38,079 nt of DNA from Acidobacteriota bacterium (GCA_021786615.1 JAJYMZ010000227.1:1-38079), one strand, 5' to 3'. Numbered from the stretch's first letter, positions 1-9,407 are shown. The notes: a model not told the origin generated them from the letters alone. Made by a program: numbers and translations.

Positions 1-2
1 TT

Positions 3-1231
3 TTAGAGTGCGGGAAGCATGCAGGTGAGGATCTTCAGCTGCAGGTACTCCTCGTCACGCAGGCCGTATGCCCGGCGCTGGAGGACGCGGATTTTGTTGT
101 TCAAGCCCTCGACGAATCCGAGCGAGACCTTGTTCTCTGGTTTGCAGTAGGCCGCAATGCCGTCCCAATGCCGATCAATCATCGCCGCGAATTTCTCGTA
201 GGGTTCAAGGCGCTGCCACTTGAGGCTGTTGCGCCAGTTCTCGAAAAAGCGCCGCGCCCAACCCTCGCGTTCGTAGTCCCAGAGCTGGCCAAAAGACTCT
301 TTTAGCAAGTAGGCGGTGTTCAGCCGCTTATTGGCTGCCAGCAAGGTTTTCAGCGCTTTCTTTCCCTCCAGAGAGAGGTTTTCGCGGTGCGAGAGCAGCG
401 TGTATTTCTGGCCCTTGATGTAGCTGCGATCCTTCCCGCTGAGCCGGGCGTACTCGGCCTTGCGTACCTTGTCGAGCGCCTCGCCCAGGTGACGCATGAT
501 GTGGAATTTATCGAACAGGATCGCCGCCTGCGGGGCGTGTGCTGCGGTCGCGTTGCGAAACGGCTTCCACATGTCCATGACCGCCAGCCGGATTCCCTTG
601 GCCTTCTTCTCTCCCAGGAAGTCGTAGAACTGCGCCAGGCTCGCCTCCGAGCGATCCTCGCCACCGAACCATATCGGACGGCGGCGGATCAGGTCGCTCA
701 CCACGATGCGATAGGTGTGGCCCTTGCGGATCGAGACCTCGTCGATGTCGATGGCTTTGGGACCGGGCGTGCCAGCGCGGGCCAGTTGCTCGCGCATGTA
801 CTGCTTTTCCAGCGTTTTGACCGTCTCCCAATCAAGCTTGAGTTCACTCGCAATAGCCTTGATCGTCGCCTGCCGGCAGCGCCGGCCCACGTAATGGGCA
901 AAGCGTTTCGTATAGAACGGGTTGTCCGCCAGGAACTCCAGCCGCTCAGTTTTCACTTTGCCGCAACTCCGGCACTGCACGCGCCGCACCTCGATCTCCA
1001 GGTAGATGCGCGTGTCGCCGCAAGACAGATCGCGGACCCTCCGCACGCGCCGGTCGTACCACCCCGAGTGCGCTCGCCCGCAGCATCCGCACGCCGTTTT
1101 TTTGAGCGCCGGACGAGGGTGACAACGCGCGCCTTCGGATCGCCGAAGACACCGCGCAGTTGTTCGACAGGCCGGAACCCGGCAAATCGGTAGGCGTCCA
1201 GAAGTCGTTTTCGCTTCGAAGAGGTAGGCAT
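3..1231 (-). mobile_element. ISL3-family transposase, split: N-terminal part (MPTSSKRKRLL..., start 1231) and main part (3..1046 ORF) joined only by a -1 shift at the A7 run 1097-1103
   Basis: 347-aa ORF with ISL3-like zinc-ribbon and DDE-type sequence (VQCRSCGKVKTERL, IDIDEVSIRKGHTY, VMDMWKPFRNA, FDKFHIMRHL). Third-frame reading gives TACGCCGRAHSGWYDRRVRRVRDLS, completing the zinc ribbon. Confidence 0.85.
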
Positions 1232-1260
1232 CGGAACATCATGCCAAATCAAAAGCCTCT

Positions 1261-1407
1261 GTGAAATGGCTGAAAGCCAATGTACGAGAGACTTCTCGGC
1301 CAGTTACACCTTATGATTTACCCACACGACTTCCCGAAGACCCAGAAAAGGGTATGGATGCAGAAGCCTTCATCAAGCTGGGCGAGGTGCCGTGGGGAAA
1401 GCTCTAA
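1261..1407 (+). pseudogene. C-terminal remnant of an unidentified protein (VKWLKANVRETSRPVTPYDLPTRLPEDPEKGMDAEAFIKLGEVPWGKL*), probably truncated by the IS
   Basis: Coding-like reading frame adjoining the IS, ending in TAA at 1405-1407; no intact start. Confidence 0.35.
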
Positions 1408-1420
1408 CCACATTCGCCTG

Positions 1421-1465
1421 TTCTTCTCCGCTACCCTCCGCTCCTCGGCGAACCTCCGCGTGGTG
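1421..1465. repeat. Short quasi-tandem CTCCGC-rich intergenic repeat next to the stop of the 1486..3741 gene
   Basis: TTCTTCTCCGCTACCCTCCGCTCCTCGGCGAACCTCCGCGTGGTG: repeated CTCCGC/CTCGGCG units. Confidence 0.4.
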
Positions 1466-1485
1466 TTTTTTGATGGCCGCGGTCG

Positions 1486-3741
1486 CTAACGCCGGCTGGG
1501 CCGCTTCTCCTGCGCCGGCGCATCCAGCCGTCTGGCCAGGCCCGGCTGGAGCAGGTCCAGTTCCAGCGCCAGCTGCTTTAATTGCTCAGTGCGCCCCAGG
1601 TGACGCAAGGCCTCAGCCCAGGGCTGCAGGATGCGGCGGAAGGGGACATCCAGGAACCAGCGCATCATCGGCATGGGCGCCTCCTTCAGGCCTGGCGCGG
1701 GCTTCAAGTAACGCGGCAGGGCCTCACGCCAGCCCAGCTCCCAGAGCGCCTGGCACCAATCCAAAAGACCTGTCCAATCCTTCTGCGACTCCAGAAATTC
1801 AGAGATCCTGCCGGTGGTGAAAATGTTGAGGGGGCCCGTGCGAAAGGGATCCCGCTCGGCTCGGGAATTTTTCCAGATGGCCAGGCTTCGCAACAGCGAT
1901 CCTGGCCCCGGATGGGTGGGCGACAGCGCGGCCCAGGTGACCCAGGCATGGATCGGACCGGAGGTTGGCCAGCGCCTCACATCGCCTTCGAGCTGAGGCA
2001 GCTTTTTCTTGGCGGCCTCAGCCCATAGTTCCGTGTCAGGCTTCCAATTCTTTGGAAATGTGATGGCCCAAGGGGTCCGCGCGAAATCCGCCAGCAGCCG
2101 CTTTTCCAGGCCCCGGGTCTGGGCCCGGGCGCTCACTTCGGAGATCCGCTGCGCGCGGGCTTCCACATGGTCCGGGTGAGCCCTGATGAAGGCATCCAGC
2201 TCCGCGAGATAAGGCAGGCCACCCTGGGCCAGCAATAGGTCCGACAGGGTCTCTGGCGTGGGCAGTTCCCCGCCGCTGGAAAGCAGTTCTGATCCTCGCA
2301 GCAGCACCCACCGATTTGGGCCACCTTCTCCACGATCCTTGAAAACCCTGGCTTCGGCATCGCTCAAGTATTCCCACACCAGCTCGCGGCCCGGTCTCCA
2401 TGCATCGAAATGGGGATCATGCTGCAGCTGGATGAAGTCATCTTTCCAAGTGGGGTGGCCCTGGACCGCCAGCCGCAAGGGCTGTGCGGCCGCGGGAGGC
2501 GCCTCATCCTTGAATGCCGGGTGTTTGAGCACGTCCATGAGCACACGCAGGTCGCTCTCGCGATAGCGCTTCGCCAGGTCTCCATCCACGAGATTGATCT
2601 TGCTGAAAGCCTGTTGAACCCGCCCCCACAGGCGGCCGCTCAAAGCTCGGCATTCCTCCAGGGCGGCCAGGGCATCCTGGCGGCGGCCCAAGTGAAGCAG
2701 GGCCTCCACGCGCAAGGGGCCCCAGGTGGACACAACCAGGGAGCGATGCCAGGCCAGGGAGCGTTCAGAGTCAGCTCCAACGGCCTGGATGACCAGGGGC
2801 TGGAGGGCCTGGGCCATGGCTGTTTCCGCGGTGTGCGCCAACCCCACCCAGTCCTGGTTGCGCCGATAGGCCAGGGCCAAGGGTTCCGCGGCGTCGAGGG
2901 GAGGCCAGGGCTGGTGTGGGGCCGGTTCCAGCGAAGTCAGGAGCGCCTCGGGAGAATCCGAAGGGCCCGCCAGCTCGGCCCATGCGCTCCAGAGCCGCTC
3001 ATCACCGGGGCGGGCTTTCAGGGCTTCCTCCACTCCCCAGCGCATTTTCGCGATCCCCGGCTGCAGAAGGGACGACTGCGGAAAACCCTTGGCGCCTTCC
3101 TCCAGGCCCACGCGGAATTCGAAATACTGTTCCCAGCCGTCCACCTCCAGCAGGCCCCGCAGAGCGCGGTCCACATCGCCAAACTGGGCTTGATCCTTTT
3201 CGGCATCTGGAGGCTTCAGCCCCTCCTCCTTCTCAGCTGGTATCGGGGATTCATCCGCAAAATTCGTGGCCACTACCAGGGATTCCGTGAACAGATCCTG
3301 CCAGGCCTCGCCGTTCTCGGGATGCTCCCGCAGGAAGGCCTCGCGCCGCTCCCACTGCGGTTTCCAGCCTGCGTCCCGCAGGGTCTGGAGCAGGGATTCC
3401 GCCGTGGGCTGGGTGGTCCCCGAAGCCACGATGTCAAAGGCAGGGCCCAGCACGGCCCAATGGCTTTCTCCTGAAGTCCAGCGCTGCCTCGACCCCAGCG
3501 ATTTTGCCTGCGCCTCATCCAGTTGAAGGAAACTCAGTTCGCCCGAGGCCCGAAGCCTGGTCAGTGCCAGATCCTGCCGCCAGGCCCCATCGAATTCCCA
3601 GCCCCGGGAAAGGAACTGGTAAGCCCCCTGGCGACTCGGGCGAAGACGCAGGCGCGAAAGCAGCGATTCCCAGGCATCCGGTGCCTGCGCCAGCAGGCTG
3701 GAAGCGGCGAGCATCACTAGAGGAGCGCGGCGAAAGTTCAT
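1486..3741 (-). CDS. Hypothetical exported protein
   Basis: Long ORF; likely start MNFRRAPLVMLAASSLLAQA (signal peptide) at 3741. The ORF extension to 4215 lies antisense to another CDS. Confidence 0.75.
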   Translation of the reverse strand: MNFRRAPLVMLAASSLLAQAPDAWESLLSRLRLRPSRQGAYQFLSRGWEFDGAWRQDLALTRLRASGELSFLQLDEAQAKSLGSRQRWTSGESHWAVLGPAFDIVASGTTQPTAESLLQTLRDAGWKPQWERREAFLREHPENGEAWQDLFTESLVVATNFADESPIPAEKEEGLKPPDAEKDQAQFGDVDRALRGLLEVDGWEQYFEFRVGLEEGAKGFPQSSLLQPGIAKMRWGVEEALKARPGDERLWSAWAELAGPSDSPEALLTSLEPAPHQPWPPLDAAEPLALAYRRNQDWVGLAHTAETAMAQALQPLVIQAVGADSERSLAWHRSLVVSTWGPLRVEALLHLGRRQDALAALEECRALSGRLWGRVQQAFSKINLVDGDLAKRYRESDLRVLMDVLKHPAFKDEAPPAAAQPLRLAVQGHPTWKDDFIQLQHDPHFDAWRPGRELVWEYLSDAEARVFKDRGEGGPNRWVLLRGSELLSSGGELPTPETLSDLLLAQGGLPYLAELDAFIRAHPDHVEARAQRISEVSARAQTRGLEKRLLADFARTPWAITFPKNWKPDTELWAEAAKKKLPQLEGDVRRWPTSGPIHAWVTWAALSPTHPGPGSLLRSLAIWKNSRAERDPFRTGPLNIFTTGRISEFLESQKDWTGLLDWCQALWELGWREALPRYLKPAPGLKEAPMPMMRWFLDVPFRRILQPWAEALRHLGRTEQLKQLALELDLLQPGLARRLDAPAQEKRPSRR

Positions 3742-3816
3742 GGTGATTCCATGATGCCGGAACAAGCAGCCCTTTCGTGGGCAGCATTTCATTTTGATTC
3801 CGGTCAAACTTGTTCC

Positions 3817-4386
3817 ATGGATCTCATGCGGTTTCTGGATGTGGTGCGGAACAGCGGCTGGCAGGGCATGGCGCTCTGGCTGGTGCTGCTGGCCCAAGGG
3901 CTGCTCTGGGTCGGGCTGGTGCGGCTGCATCTGGCCGTGCGGCGCGAGGAAGCCCCCTGGGAGGAATGCGTGGGCAAGATCCGCTCGGCGTTCCTTCGAA
4001 AAGTGAATGGCGAAGATGAAATCGCCGAACTGAAAGTCCATCGCTACGCGCCGCTGGTGGACCAGCTCATCGCCCTGCATTTCGCTGAAATAAAGTCCGA
4101 ACTTTTCCTGCGCTGGCTCCTGCTGCGCTGGAAGGCCAAGGAGGGCCTGCGCCCCTACTGGATCAGGTGGGGGCATCTGCTCATCGTGTTCGGTGGCGTG
4201 GTCTGGTTCCTGCAAGGCCTGAGGCTCGACATCGGCACCGAAGTGCTCAAGCGCACGCCCTGCGACCCGCGCCTGCTCTGGGTCTGGCTCGGCTACGCCA
4301 TGTGGATCGCCTGGAACCTGGTGCAGCTCCAGGGCAATCTGGAGCGGGTGCAGCGCAGCCTCATCGCGCCCCGGCAGGACGAGTAG
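3817..4386 (+). CDS. Hypothetical membrane protein
   Basis: ORF with hydrophobic segments (MALWLVLLAQGLLWVGLV; WGHLLIVFGGVVWFL); start MDLMRFLDVV at 3817. Confidence 0.65.
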   Translation: MDLMRFLDVVRNSGWQGMALWLVLLAQGLLWVGLVRLHLAVRREEAPWEECVGKIRSAFLRKVNGEDEIAELKVHRYAPLVDQLIALHFAEIKSELFLRWLLLRWKAKEGLRPYWIRWGHLLIVFGGVVWFLQGLRLDIGTEVLKRTPCDPRLLWVWLGYAMWIAWNLVQLQGNLERVQRSLIAPRQDE

Positions 4387-5254
4387 CGTTCAAGATCGCA
4401 AACGCCATGAGTCCGGTGAGAATGCCCGCGGGGACATCCAATAAGTAGTGCGCCCGCAGATAGACCACCGCCGGGAGCATCAGCACCGTGATGAGGGCGA
4501 GAGGTGCAAACAGACCTGGCGCATCCCGCCGGACGAGAAGCGTCAGGAGCAGGGCCACGGCGATATGGGACGAAGGGAAGGCCCCGGCCCGGATCTCACC
4601 GTTGGAAGTGAGGAAGAACAGCAGGTGATTGAAAACATAGCCGTCGTAAAGTTGCGGCCCCAGGTGCGGCGGGAAAAAGTAGTGGGGCCCCACGGTGGGG
4701 AAAAGCCAGAAGATCGTGTAGCAGCTGAAAAAGCAGGCAGACGTGGCCAAGGCGATGCGCTCGGCCACCAAGTAGCCCTTCCGGAATAGCACCGTGAGGA
4801 ACACCACCGGCGTGAAAAAATAATAGGCGAAATACGCGAAGCAGAAAATTTCCGATAGCCAGGCGTAGGGAAAGGCGGCGCGGAAGGCGAGGGAAGGCTG
4901 AAAATGAAAGATCCGGCCTTCCAGGCCAGCCAAGCCTGCATCCATGGGAGCGGCCCGGAGGATCGGCCAGAGGATCTCGATCTGGCGGTAAAAGATGAGG
5001 TAGCAAAACGGCACATAGCAGAAACGCAGCAGGGTCGGAAGCAGTGCCCTGGTATCCCGGCTCCAGAGATTGATCCCTAGAGCCGCCCCTAGGATGATCG
5101 CGTTGAACAGAAGTTGTTTCTCGCATCCCACTGCTCCCCGGGCCAGGCCCACGAACAGCGCCATAGATGAGAGGATCGCGTAGCCAACCAGCGCCAAGTC
5201 CAAGGGGCGCCAGGCTCCCAGGGGGGTAGCAAGTCCGAAGGGCCTTGGCCTCAT
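4361..5254 (-). CDS. PAP2-superfamily membrane enzyme (Aur1/inositolphosphotransferase-like)
   Basis: Multi-TM protein with GAFPSSHIAVAL and RAHYLLDVPAGI PAP2 motifs; start MRPRPFGLA at 5254 overlaps the upstream operon neighbour's end. Confidence 0.8.
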   Translation of the reverse strand: MRPRPFGLATPLGAWRPLDLALVGYAILSSMALFVGLARGAVGCEKQLLFNAIILGAALGINLWSRDTRALLPTLLRFCYVPFCYLIFYRQIEILWPILRAAPMDAGLAGLEGRIFHFQPSLAFRAAFPYAWLSEIFCFAYFAYYFFTPVVFLTVLFRKGYLVAERIALATSACFFSCYTIFWLFPTVGPHYFFPPHLGPQLYDGYVFNHLLFFLTSNGEIRAGAFPSSHIAVALLLTLLVRRDAPGLFAPLALITVLMLPAVVYLRAHYLLDVPAGILTGLMAFAILNATRPAGAR

Positions 5255-5255
5255 C

Positions 5256-6233
5256 TCACAGCCAGCCATTGAGGCGGTACCAGCGTACGGTGAGCGCGAG
5301 AGCTTCATCCAAAGGTGTCGCGGATCTCCATCCCAGAATCTCTTGGGCTTTTCCGGGGCTCGCCACCCAGGCCGGGGCGAGCATCTCGATGACTTTCTGG
5401 GAGCTGAAGATTTGCGGCTTGCCCCGCAAGCGTGCGGCGACATCAGCCAGGCGCCCGGCAGCCCGGATGGCGAATTCCGGAAGGCGGAGCACACGGCCCC
5501 TGACACCCAGCGCGGAGGATATTTTATGGCCCAATTCAGACCAGGTCACGACTTCGGCACCGGCCAGATTGAATACTTCGGATGAGGCCTTGGGCTCTGC
5601 TGCTGCACGGAGGATCCCTTCCGCAAGATCCGGCGCGAACACCAGCGAATAACAGCGATCCCTCCAGCCGGGAATGGGCAGCACGCCAGCCTTGGCGATC
5701 TTGAAATAGCTGAAGACATCCCGGTCCCGGGGCCCGAAGACGACCGGCGGGCGAAGAATCGTGAAGGGCAGCCCCGAATGCTGGACCACCTGCTCGGCCT
5801 CCAGCTTGCTCTTCCCGTACCAGGTCAGAGGCGCAGGCTGCGCGTCTTCAAGCGCGGGAACAGGTCCGCCAGGGCTTGGCCCCGCGGCCGCCAGGCTGGA
5901 TACCAGCACAAAACGGGTGAGGTTGGGAGCGTGGGCGGCGCAGGCTTCGGTCAAAGTCCGCGTGCCGTCGCGGTTCACGCGCGTCAGGTCCGCTTCATGG
6001 AATCCCTTCAGTGCCCCGGCCAGATGGAACACGACGTCAATTCCCGCAAGGGCCTGGCCCAGCTCTTTCCCACCGATCAAATCGCCGTGGACAATTTCAA
6101 GCGGCAAATCTTGAAGGTTCGCCAGATCACTGGACTCCCGGGCCAGCACCCGAACCCGATGGCCTTCCTTGATCAGCCGCTCGCACAGGTGAGAGCCGAT
6201 GAATCCCTGACCTCCCGTGACCAGCGCGAGCAT
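5256..6233 (-). CDS. NAD-dependent epimerase/dehydratase (extended SDR; CerR-like candidate)
   Basis: MLALVTGGQGFIGSHL nucleotide-binding motif, YGKSK catalytic motif. Confidence 0.85.
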   Translation of the reverse strand: MLALVTGGQGFIGSHLCERLIKEGHRVRVLARESSDLANLQDLPLEIVHGDLIGGKELGQALAGIDVVFHLAGALKGFHEADLTRVNRDGTRTLTEACAAHAPNLTRFVLVSSLAAAGPSPGGPVPALEDAQPAPLTWYGKSKLEAEQVVQHSGLPFTILRPPVVFGPRDRDVFSYFKIAKAGVLPIPGWRDRCYSLVFAPDLAEGILRAAAEPKASSEVFNLAGAEVVTWSELGHKISSALGVRGRVLRLPEFAIRAAGRLADVAARLRGKPQIFSSQKVIEMLAPAWVASPGKAQEILGWRSATPLDEALALTVRWYRLNGWL

Positions 6234-6235
6234 CG

Positions 6236-7366
6236 CTAGATAGCTCGGTCGTAGACGCGGTAGGTCTTGGTTTTCTGCGCGCCGATCTGGCGCAGGGCGC
6301 TGAGCATCGGCTGGTTGTCCTCCAGGATCCAGCCCATTTCCGAAACCGGGCAGCCATAGGCCACGGATTGGCGGACGAGGTGGTGCACCAGGATCGCATC
6401 TATGCCCCGCCTCCGGTGCTCCGGCAGCACGCCCATGGCGATGGTGCGCAGCCGCGTGACCTTGCTCACCTTGAGCTTCCAGAGGATTTTCAGCAGCCCG
6501 AAAGGAAGCAGTTTTCCTTTCGCCAGCTTGATGGCCTGATTGGCGTCCGGGACGGAGATGCAAAATCCCGCGGACGTCCCGTCCACTTCGGCGACGAAGG
6601 CTAGGCACGGATCAATGAGGGGCTTCAATTCCTTCGCGATGAAGGCCAGCTCGCGATCAGTCCAGGGGACGAAACCCCAGTTCTCCGCCCAGGCTATGTT
6701 GTAACAGCTGCGCACGAAGGCCAGTTCCTCGGGCCAGCGCTTTAGATCAACGGGCCGGATCTTCACGTGCCCGCGTTGCGCCAGCTTGGTGGCCACACCA
6801 TCCAGCTGTCCGCGGTAGTCCTTCTCGGCCAGGGTGAAAGCGAACAGGTCCTTAGTCTTGGTGAATCCTGCGCCTTCCATCAGGCCATCGTAGTAGGGCG
6901 GATTGTAGGGCATGAGGATGGCCGGGTCGTCGTCGAAGCCATCCACCAGCAGGCCCACGATGTCGTTGGTGGTGAAGTTCACGGGGCCGCGCAGGGCTGT
7001 CATGCCTTGGTTCCCGAGCCACTGGGCGGCGGCGTTCAGAAGCGCGTTGGCGGCTTCCTGGTCCTGGATGCATTCGAAGAGGCCGAAAAAACCAACGTGC
7101 TTGTCATCCCCGTGGAATTCCCCGTAGCGGCTATTGCAAATGGCGGCGATGGTGCCCACCACCTCGGTTCCACGGAAGGCCAGGAAGAGCTGGATTTTAG
7201 CGTACTCGAACACCGGGTTCTTGGCGGGGTCCAGGAATTCGCGCCGTTCCATCAAAAGAGGCGGCACCCAATGGGGGTAATCCCGATAGAGACGGAACGG
7301 GAAGCGGATGAAGGTTTCCACATCCGCAGCCCCAGAGACTGGATGAATCCTTAGGCTGTCAGCCAC
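6236..7366 (-). CDS. GNAT-fold N-acyltransferase-like protein (bacterial ceramide synthase candidate)
   Basis: MADSLRIHPVSGAADVETFIRFPFRLYRDYPHWVPPL...; TIAMGVLPEHRRRGIDAILVHHLV is a GNAT acyl-CoA-binding-like motif; sits between SPT and SDR genes. Confidence 0.75.
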   Translation of the reverse strand: MADSLRIHPVSGAADVETFIRFPFRLYRDYPHWVPPLLMERREFLDPAKNPVFEYAKIQLFLAFRGTEVVGTIAAICNSRYGEFHGDDKHVGFFGLFECIQDQEAANALLNAAAQWLGNQGMTALRGPVNFTTNDIVGLLVDGFDDDPAILMPYNPPYYDGLMEGAGFTKTKDLFAFTLAEKDYRGQLDGVATKLAQRGHVKIRPVDLKRWPEELAFVRSCYNIAWAENWGFVPWTDRELAFIAKELKPLIDPCLAFVAEVDGTSAGFCISVPDANQAIKLAKGKLLPFGLLKILWKLKVSKVTRLRTIAMGVLPEHRRRGIDAILVHHLVRQSVAYGCPVSEMGWILEDNQPMLSALRQIGAQKTKTYRVYDRAI

Positions 7367-7372
7367 GGGCCG

Positions 7373-8617
7373 CTACTCCGTCAGCCCGAAGCGGCGACCG
7401 GCTTCCGAGAACTTCTCCAGGGCCCAGTTGAGCTGCTCCAGGGTGTGCCCGGCGGTGACCGAAACCCGGATCATGCAGCGGTTGGGAGGCACCCCGGGAG
7501 GCACGATGGGATTGACGAAAATACCTTCTTCCTCCATGAACTGCCAGACCTGGAAGCAGGTGTCGAAATCGCCCATGAGCACCGGGATGATGGGGGTTTC
7601 GGAATCTCCCGTATCAAAACCGAGGTTGTCCAGCCCCTGCTTCATGAAGGTGGCGTTGCGCCAGAGCAGGTCAAACCGTTCCGGTTCTTCGTGCATCACG
7701 TCCAGGGCCGCGAGCACCGCCGCGACGCTGGCGGGGGCCGCGGAGGCTGAAAAAATGAAGGGGCGAGAGGTATGCTTCAGGTAGTTGATGACCCGCTCGC
7801 TGCTGGCGATGAAGCCACCGATGGCCGCCAGGGATTTGGAGAAGGTCCCCATGATCAGGTCCACGCCGTCCGTGAGGCCGAAATGCGCCGCGGTGCCGGC
7901 GCCGGCGGGTCCCAGCACGCCCAATCCGTGGGCGTCGTCCACCATCACCTGGGCTCCGTACTTTTTCGCCAGCCGGACGATGTCCGGAAGTTTGCAGATG
8001 TCGCCTTCCATGGAGAAGACGCCATCCGTGACGATGAGCTTGCCTGCCTCCACTGGCAGCCTGGACAGCTTGTCCTCCAGGTCTGCCATGTCGTTGTGGT
8101 TGTAGCGAACCAGCTTGCCCGGGGAAAGCAGGCAGCCATCCACGATGCAGGCATGGTTGAGCTTGTCGGAGATGATGAATTCGCCACTTTGGACCAGGGT
8201 GGAAATGACGCCCGTGTTGGTCTGGAAGCCCGTGGGATAGACCAGGGCGGCTTCCTTGCCCACCAGGCTCGCAAGCCGTTTTTCCAGCTCCAGGTGGATC
8301 GGCAAGGTGCCGTTCAGGAAGCGGGACCCGGCGCAGCCGCTCCCGTACTGCTGGATGGCCTCCATGGCCTGCGCCTTGACACTCGGGTGGGTGGTCAGCT
8401 CCAGGTAGGAATTGGACCCGAGCATCAGCATCTTCCGCCCATTGACCTGGACTTCGGTGTCCTGCCCGTTCTCGATGACTCGGTGGTAGGGGTAGCTGCC
8501 CAGGGCCTTCAGCTCATCGGCGCGGGTGAATTGCAGGCACTTGTCGAAAAGGCTGGCCCGCTTCCCCGATCTTGGGAGAGCCGGAGTATCACTGGCGACC
8601 GTAGGCATTGGATCCAT
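7373..8617 (-). CDS. spt: Serine palmitoyltransferase / alpha-oxoamine synthase
   Basis: PLP-dependent AOS signature (VDDAHGLGVLGPAGAGTAAHFGL, DLIMGTFSKSLAAIGGFIASS). Alternative start at 8653. Confidence 0.85.
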   Translation of the reverse strand: MDPMPTVASDTPALPRSGKRASLFDKCLQFTRADELKALGSYPYHRVIENGQDTEVQVNGRKMLMLGSNSYLELTTHPSVKAQAMEAIQQYGSGCAGSRFLNGTLPIHLELEKRLASLVGKEAALVYPTGFQTNTGVISTLVQSGEFIISDKLNHACIVDGCLLSPGKLVRYNHNDMADLEDKLSRLPVEAGKLIVTDGVFSMEGDICKLPDIVRLAKKYGAQVMVDDAHGLGVLGPAGAGTAAHFGLTDGVDLIMGTFSKSLAAIGGFIASSERVINYLKHTSRPFIFSASAAPASVAAVLAALDVMHEEPERFDLLWRNATFMKQGLDNLGFDTGDSETPIIPVLMGDFDTCFQVWQFMEEEGIFVNPIVPPGVPPNRCMIRVSVTAGHTLEQLNWALEKFSEAGRRFGLTE

Positions 8618-8833
8618 CTTTTCACCAAGAAATTCCAGAACTGTTATCGCCAATTTTCCATCCGGGTGTCCAAAACGGATGGCGAAGAGGCTCCATGGGG
8701 CTTTCCGAAGGATAGTGGAATGGTTGGCCCAAGTCGAATAGGCAGGCTCCTTGTGCCGAGCGTCACAGGGCGGAGCTGCCCGGTAGAACTGGCTATGCTG
8801 AGTTCATTACGATCCCTCCCTGCCGAGCGAACC

Positions 8834-9214
8834 ATGACATCTGAAACCACCAGAGGCAGCCGCGCCCGGATCTGGGGGCACCGATGCGAACGTCTGACCC
8901 TGTGGTTGCTGTGGCTGCGGGGGTGGGACCTGGTGGCCTGGCAATTGAAGCTGGGGCGCTTCGAACTGGACCTGCTCATGAGCCGTGGCGATGAACTGAG
9001 GCTGCTGGAAGTGAAGGCCCGCAAACCAGGCACGTGGGTGGGCGGCGACACCGCGCTGACCCATGAGCAGCGTTTGCGCCTGCAACTGGCCCTGAGCCGC
9101 TTTCTGGACCGCCTGCCCTGGCCAGGCAGGGTTTCTTTTCAGCGGGTGAGCTGGGCTGGCTGGCGATGCCGATTCCATCCAGCTGAGCGCTGGGAAGCGC
9201 TTGGGAGGCTGTAG
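8834..9214 (+). CDS. yraN: YraN/UPF0102 family endonuclease-like protein
   Basis: GWDLVAWQLKLGRFELDLLMSRGDELRLLEVKAR; same frame as the 7772..9214 ORF, whose 5' part is antisense to spt. Confidence 0.75.
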   Translation: MTSETTRGSRARIWGHRCERLTLWLLWLRGWDLVAWQLKLGRFELDLLMSRGDELRLLEVKARKPGTWVGGDTALTHEQRLRLQLALSRFLDRLPWPGRVSFQRVSWAGWRCRFHPAERWEALGRL

Positions 9215-9281
9215 GCTGTTGGCTATAGGCTCCAGGCCCACCGCCCACCGCCCATAGCCCAAGGTCCACCGCCCCACTTGG
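9205..9281. repeat. 7-nt-period degenerate tandem repeat, 11 units, overlapping the yraN stop
   Basis: GAGGCTG TAGGCTG TTGGCTA TAGGCTC CAGGCCC ACCGCCC ACCGCCC ATAGCCC AAGGTCC ACCGCCC CACTTGG read off directly. Confidence 0.85.
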
Positions 9282-9407
9282 CATCCTCCTCGCCCTACTC
9301 CTGGCTTGGTGTCAACATGCCGACCTGGGCCCTACCGAACCTGACCATGACTCTCGCAAGACGCGGCTTCGCCATGGCTTTGAGCGCCCCTAAACACCGG
9401 CTTTGAC

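Noticed and set aside
387-1193. Long + strand ORF (268 aa) opposite the transposase
   Set aside because: Antisense to a well-supported ISL3 transposase; high-GC shadow ORF with no recognisable family.
2410-3474. 354-aa + strand ORF
   Set aside because: Antisense to the 1486..3741 gene; composition typical of a shadow ORF.
3742-4215. N-terminal extension of the 909-aa minus ORF
   Set aside because: Overlaps the + strand membrane protein on the opposite strand; a signal peptide start at 3741 is more plausible.
7772-8833. N-terminal two-thirds of the 480-aa + ORF ending in YraN
   Set aside because: Antisense to the SPT-like gene; only the C-terminal part from 8834 is YraN-like.
9205-9281. CRISPR array
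   Set aside because: Unit length is 7 nt with no spacers; not CRISPR. The same holds for the other heptad loci.
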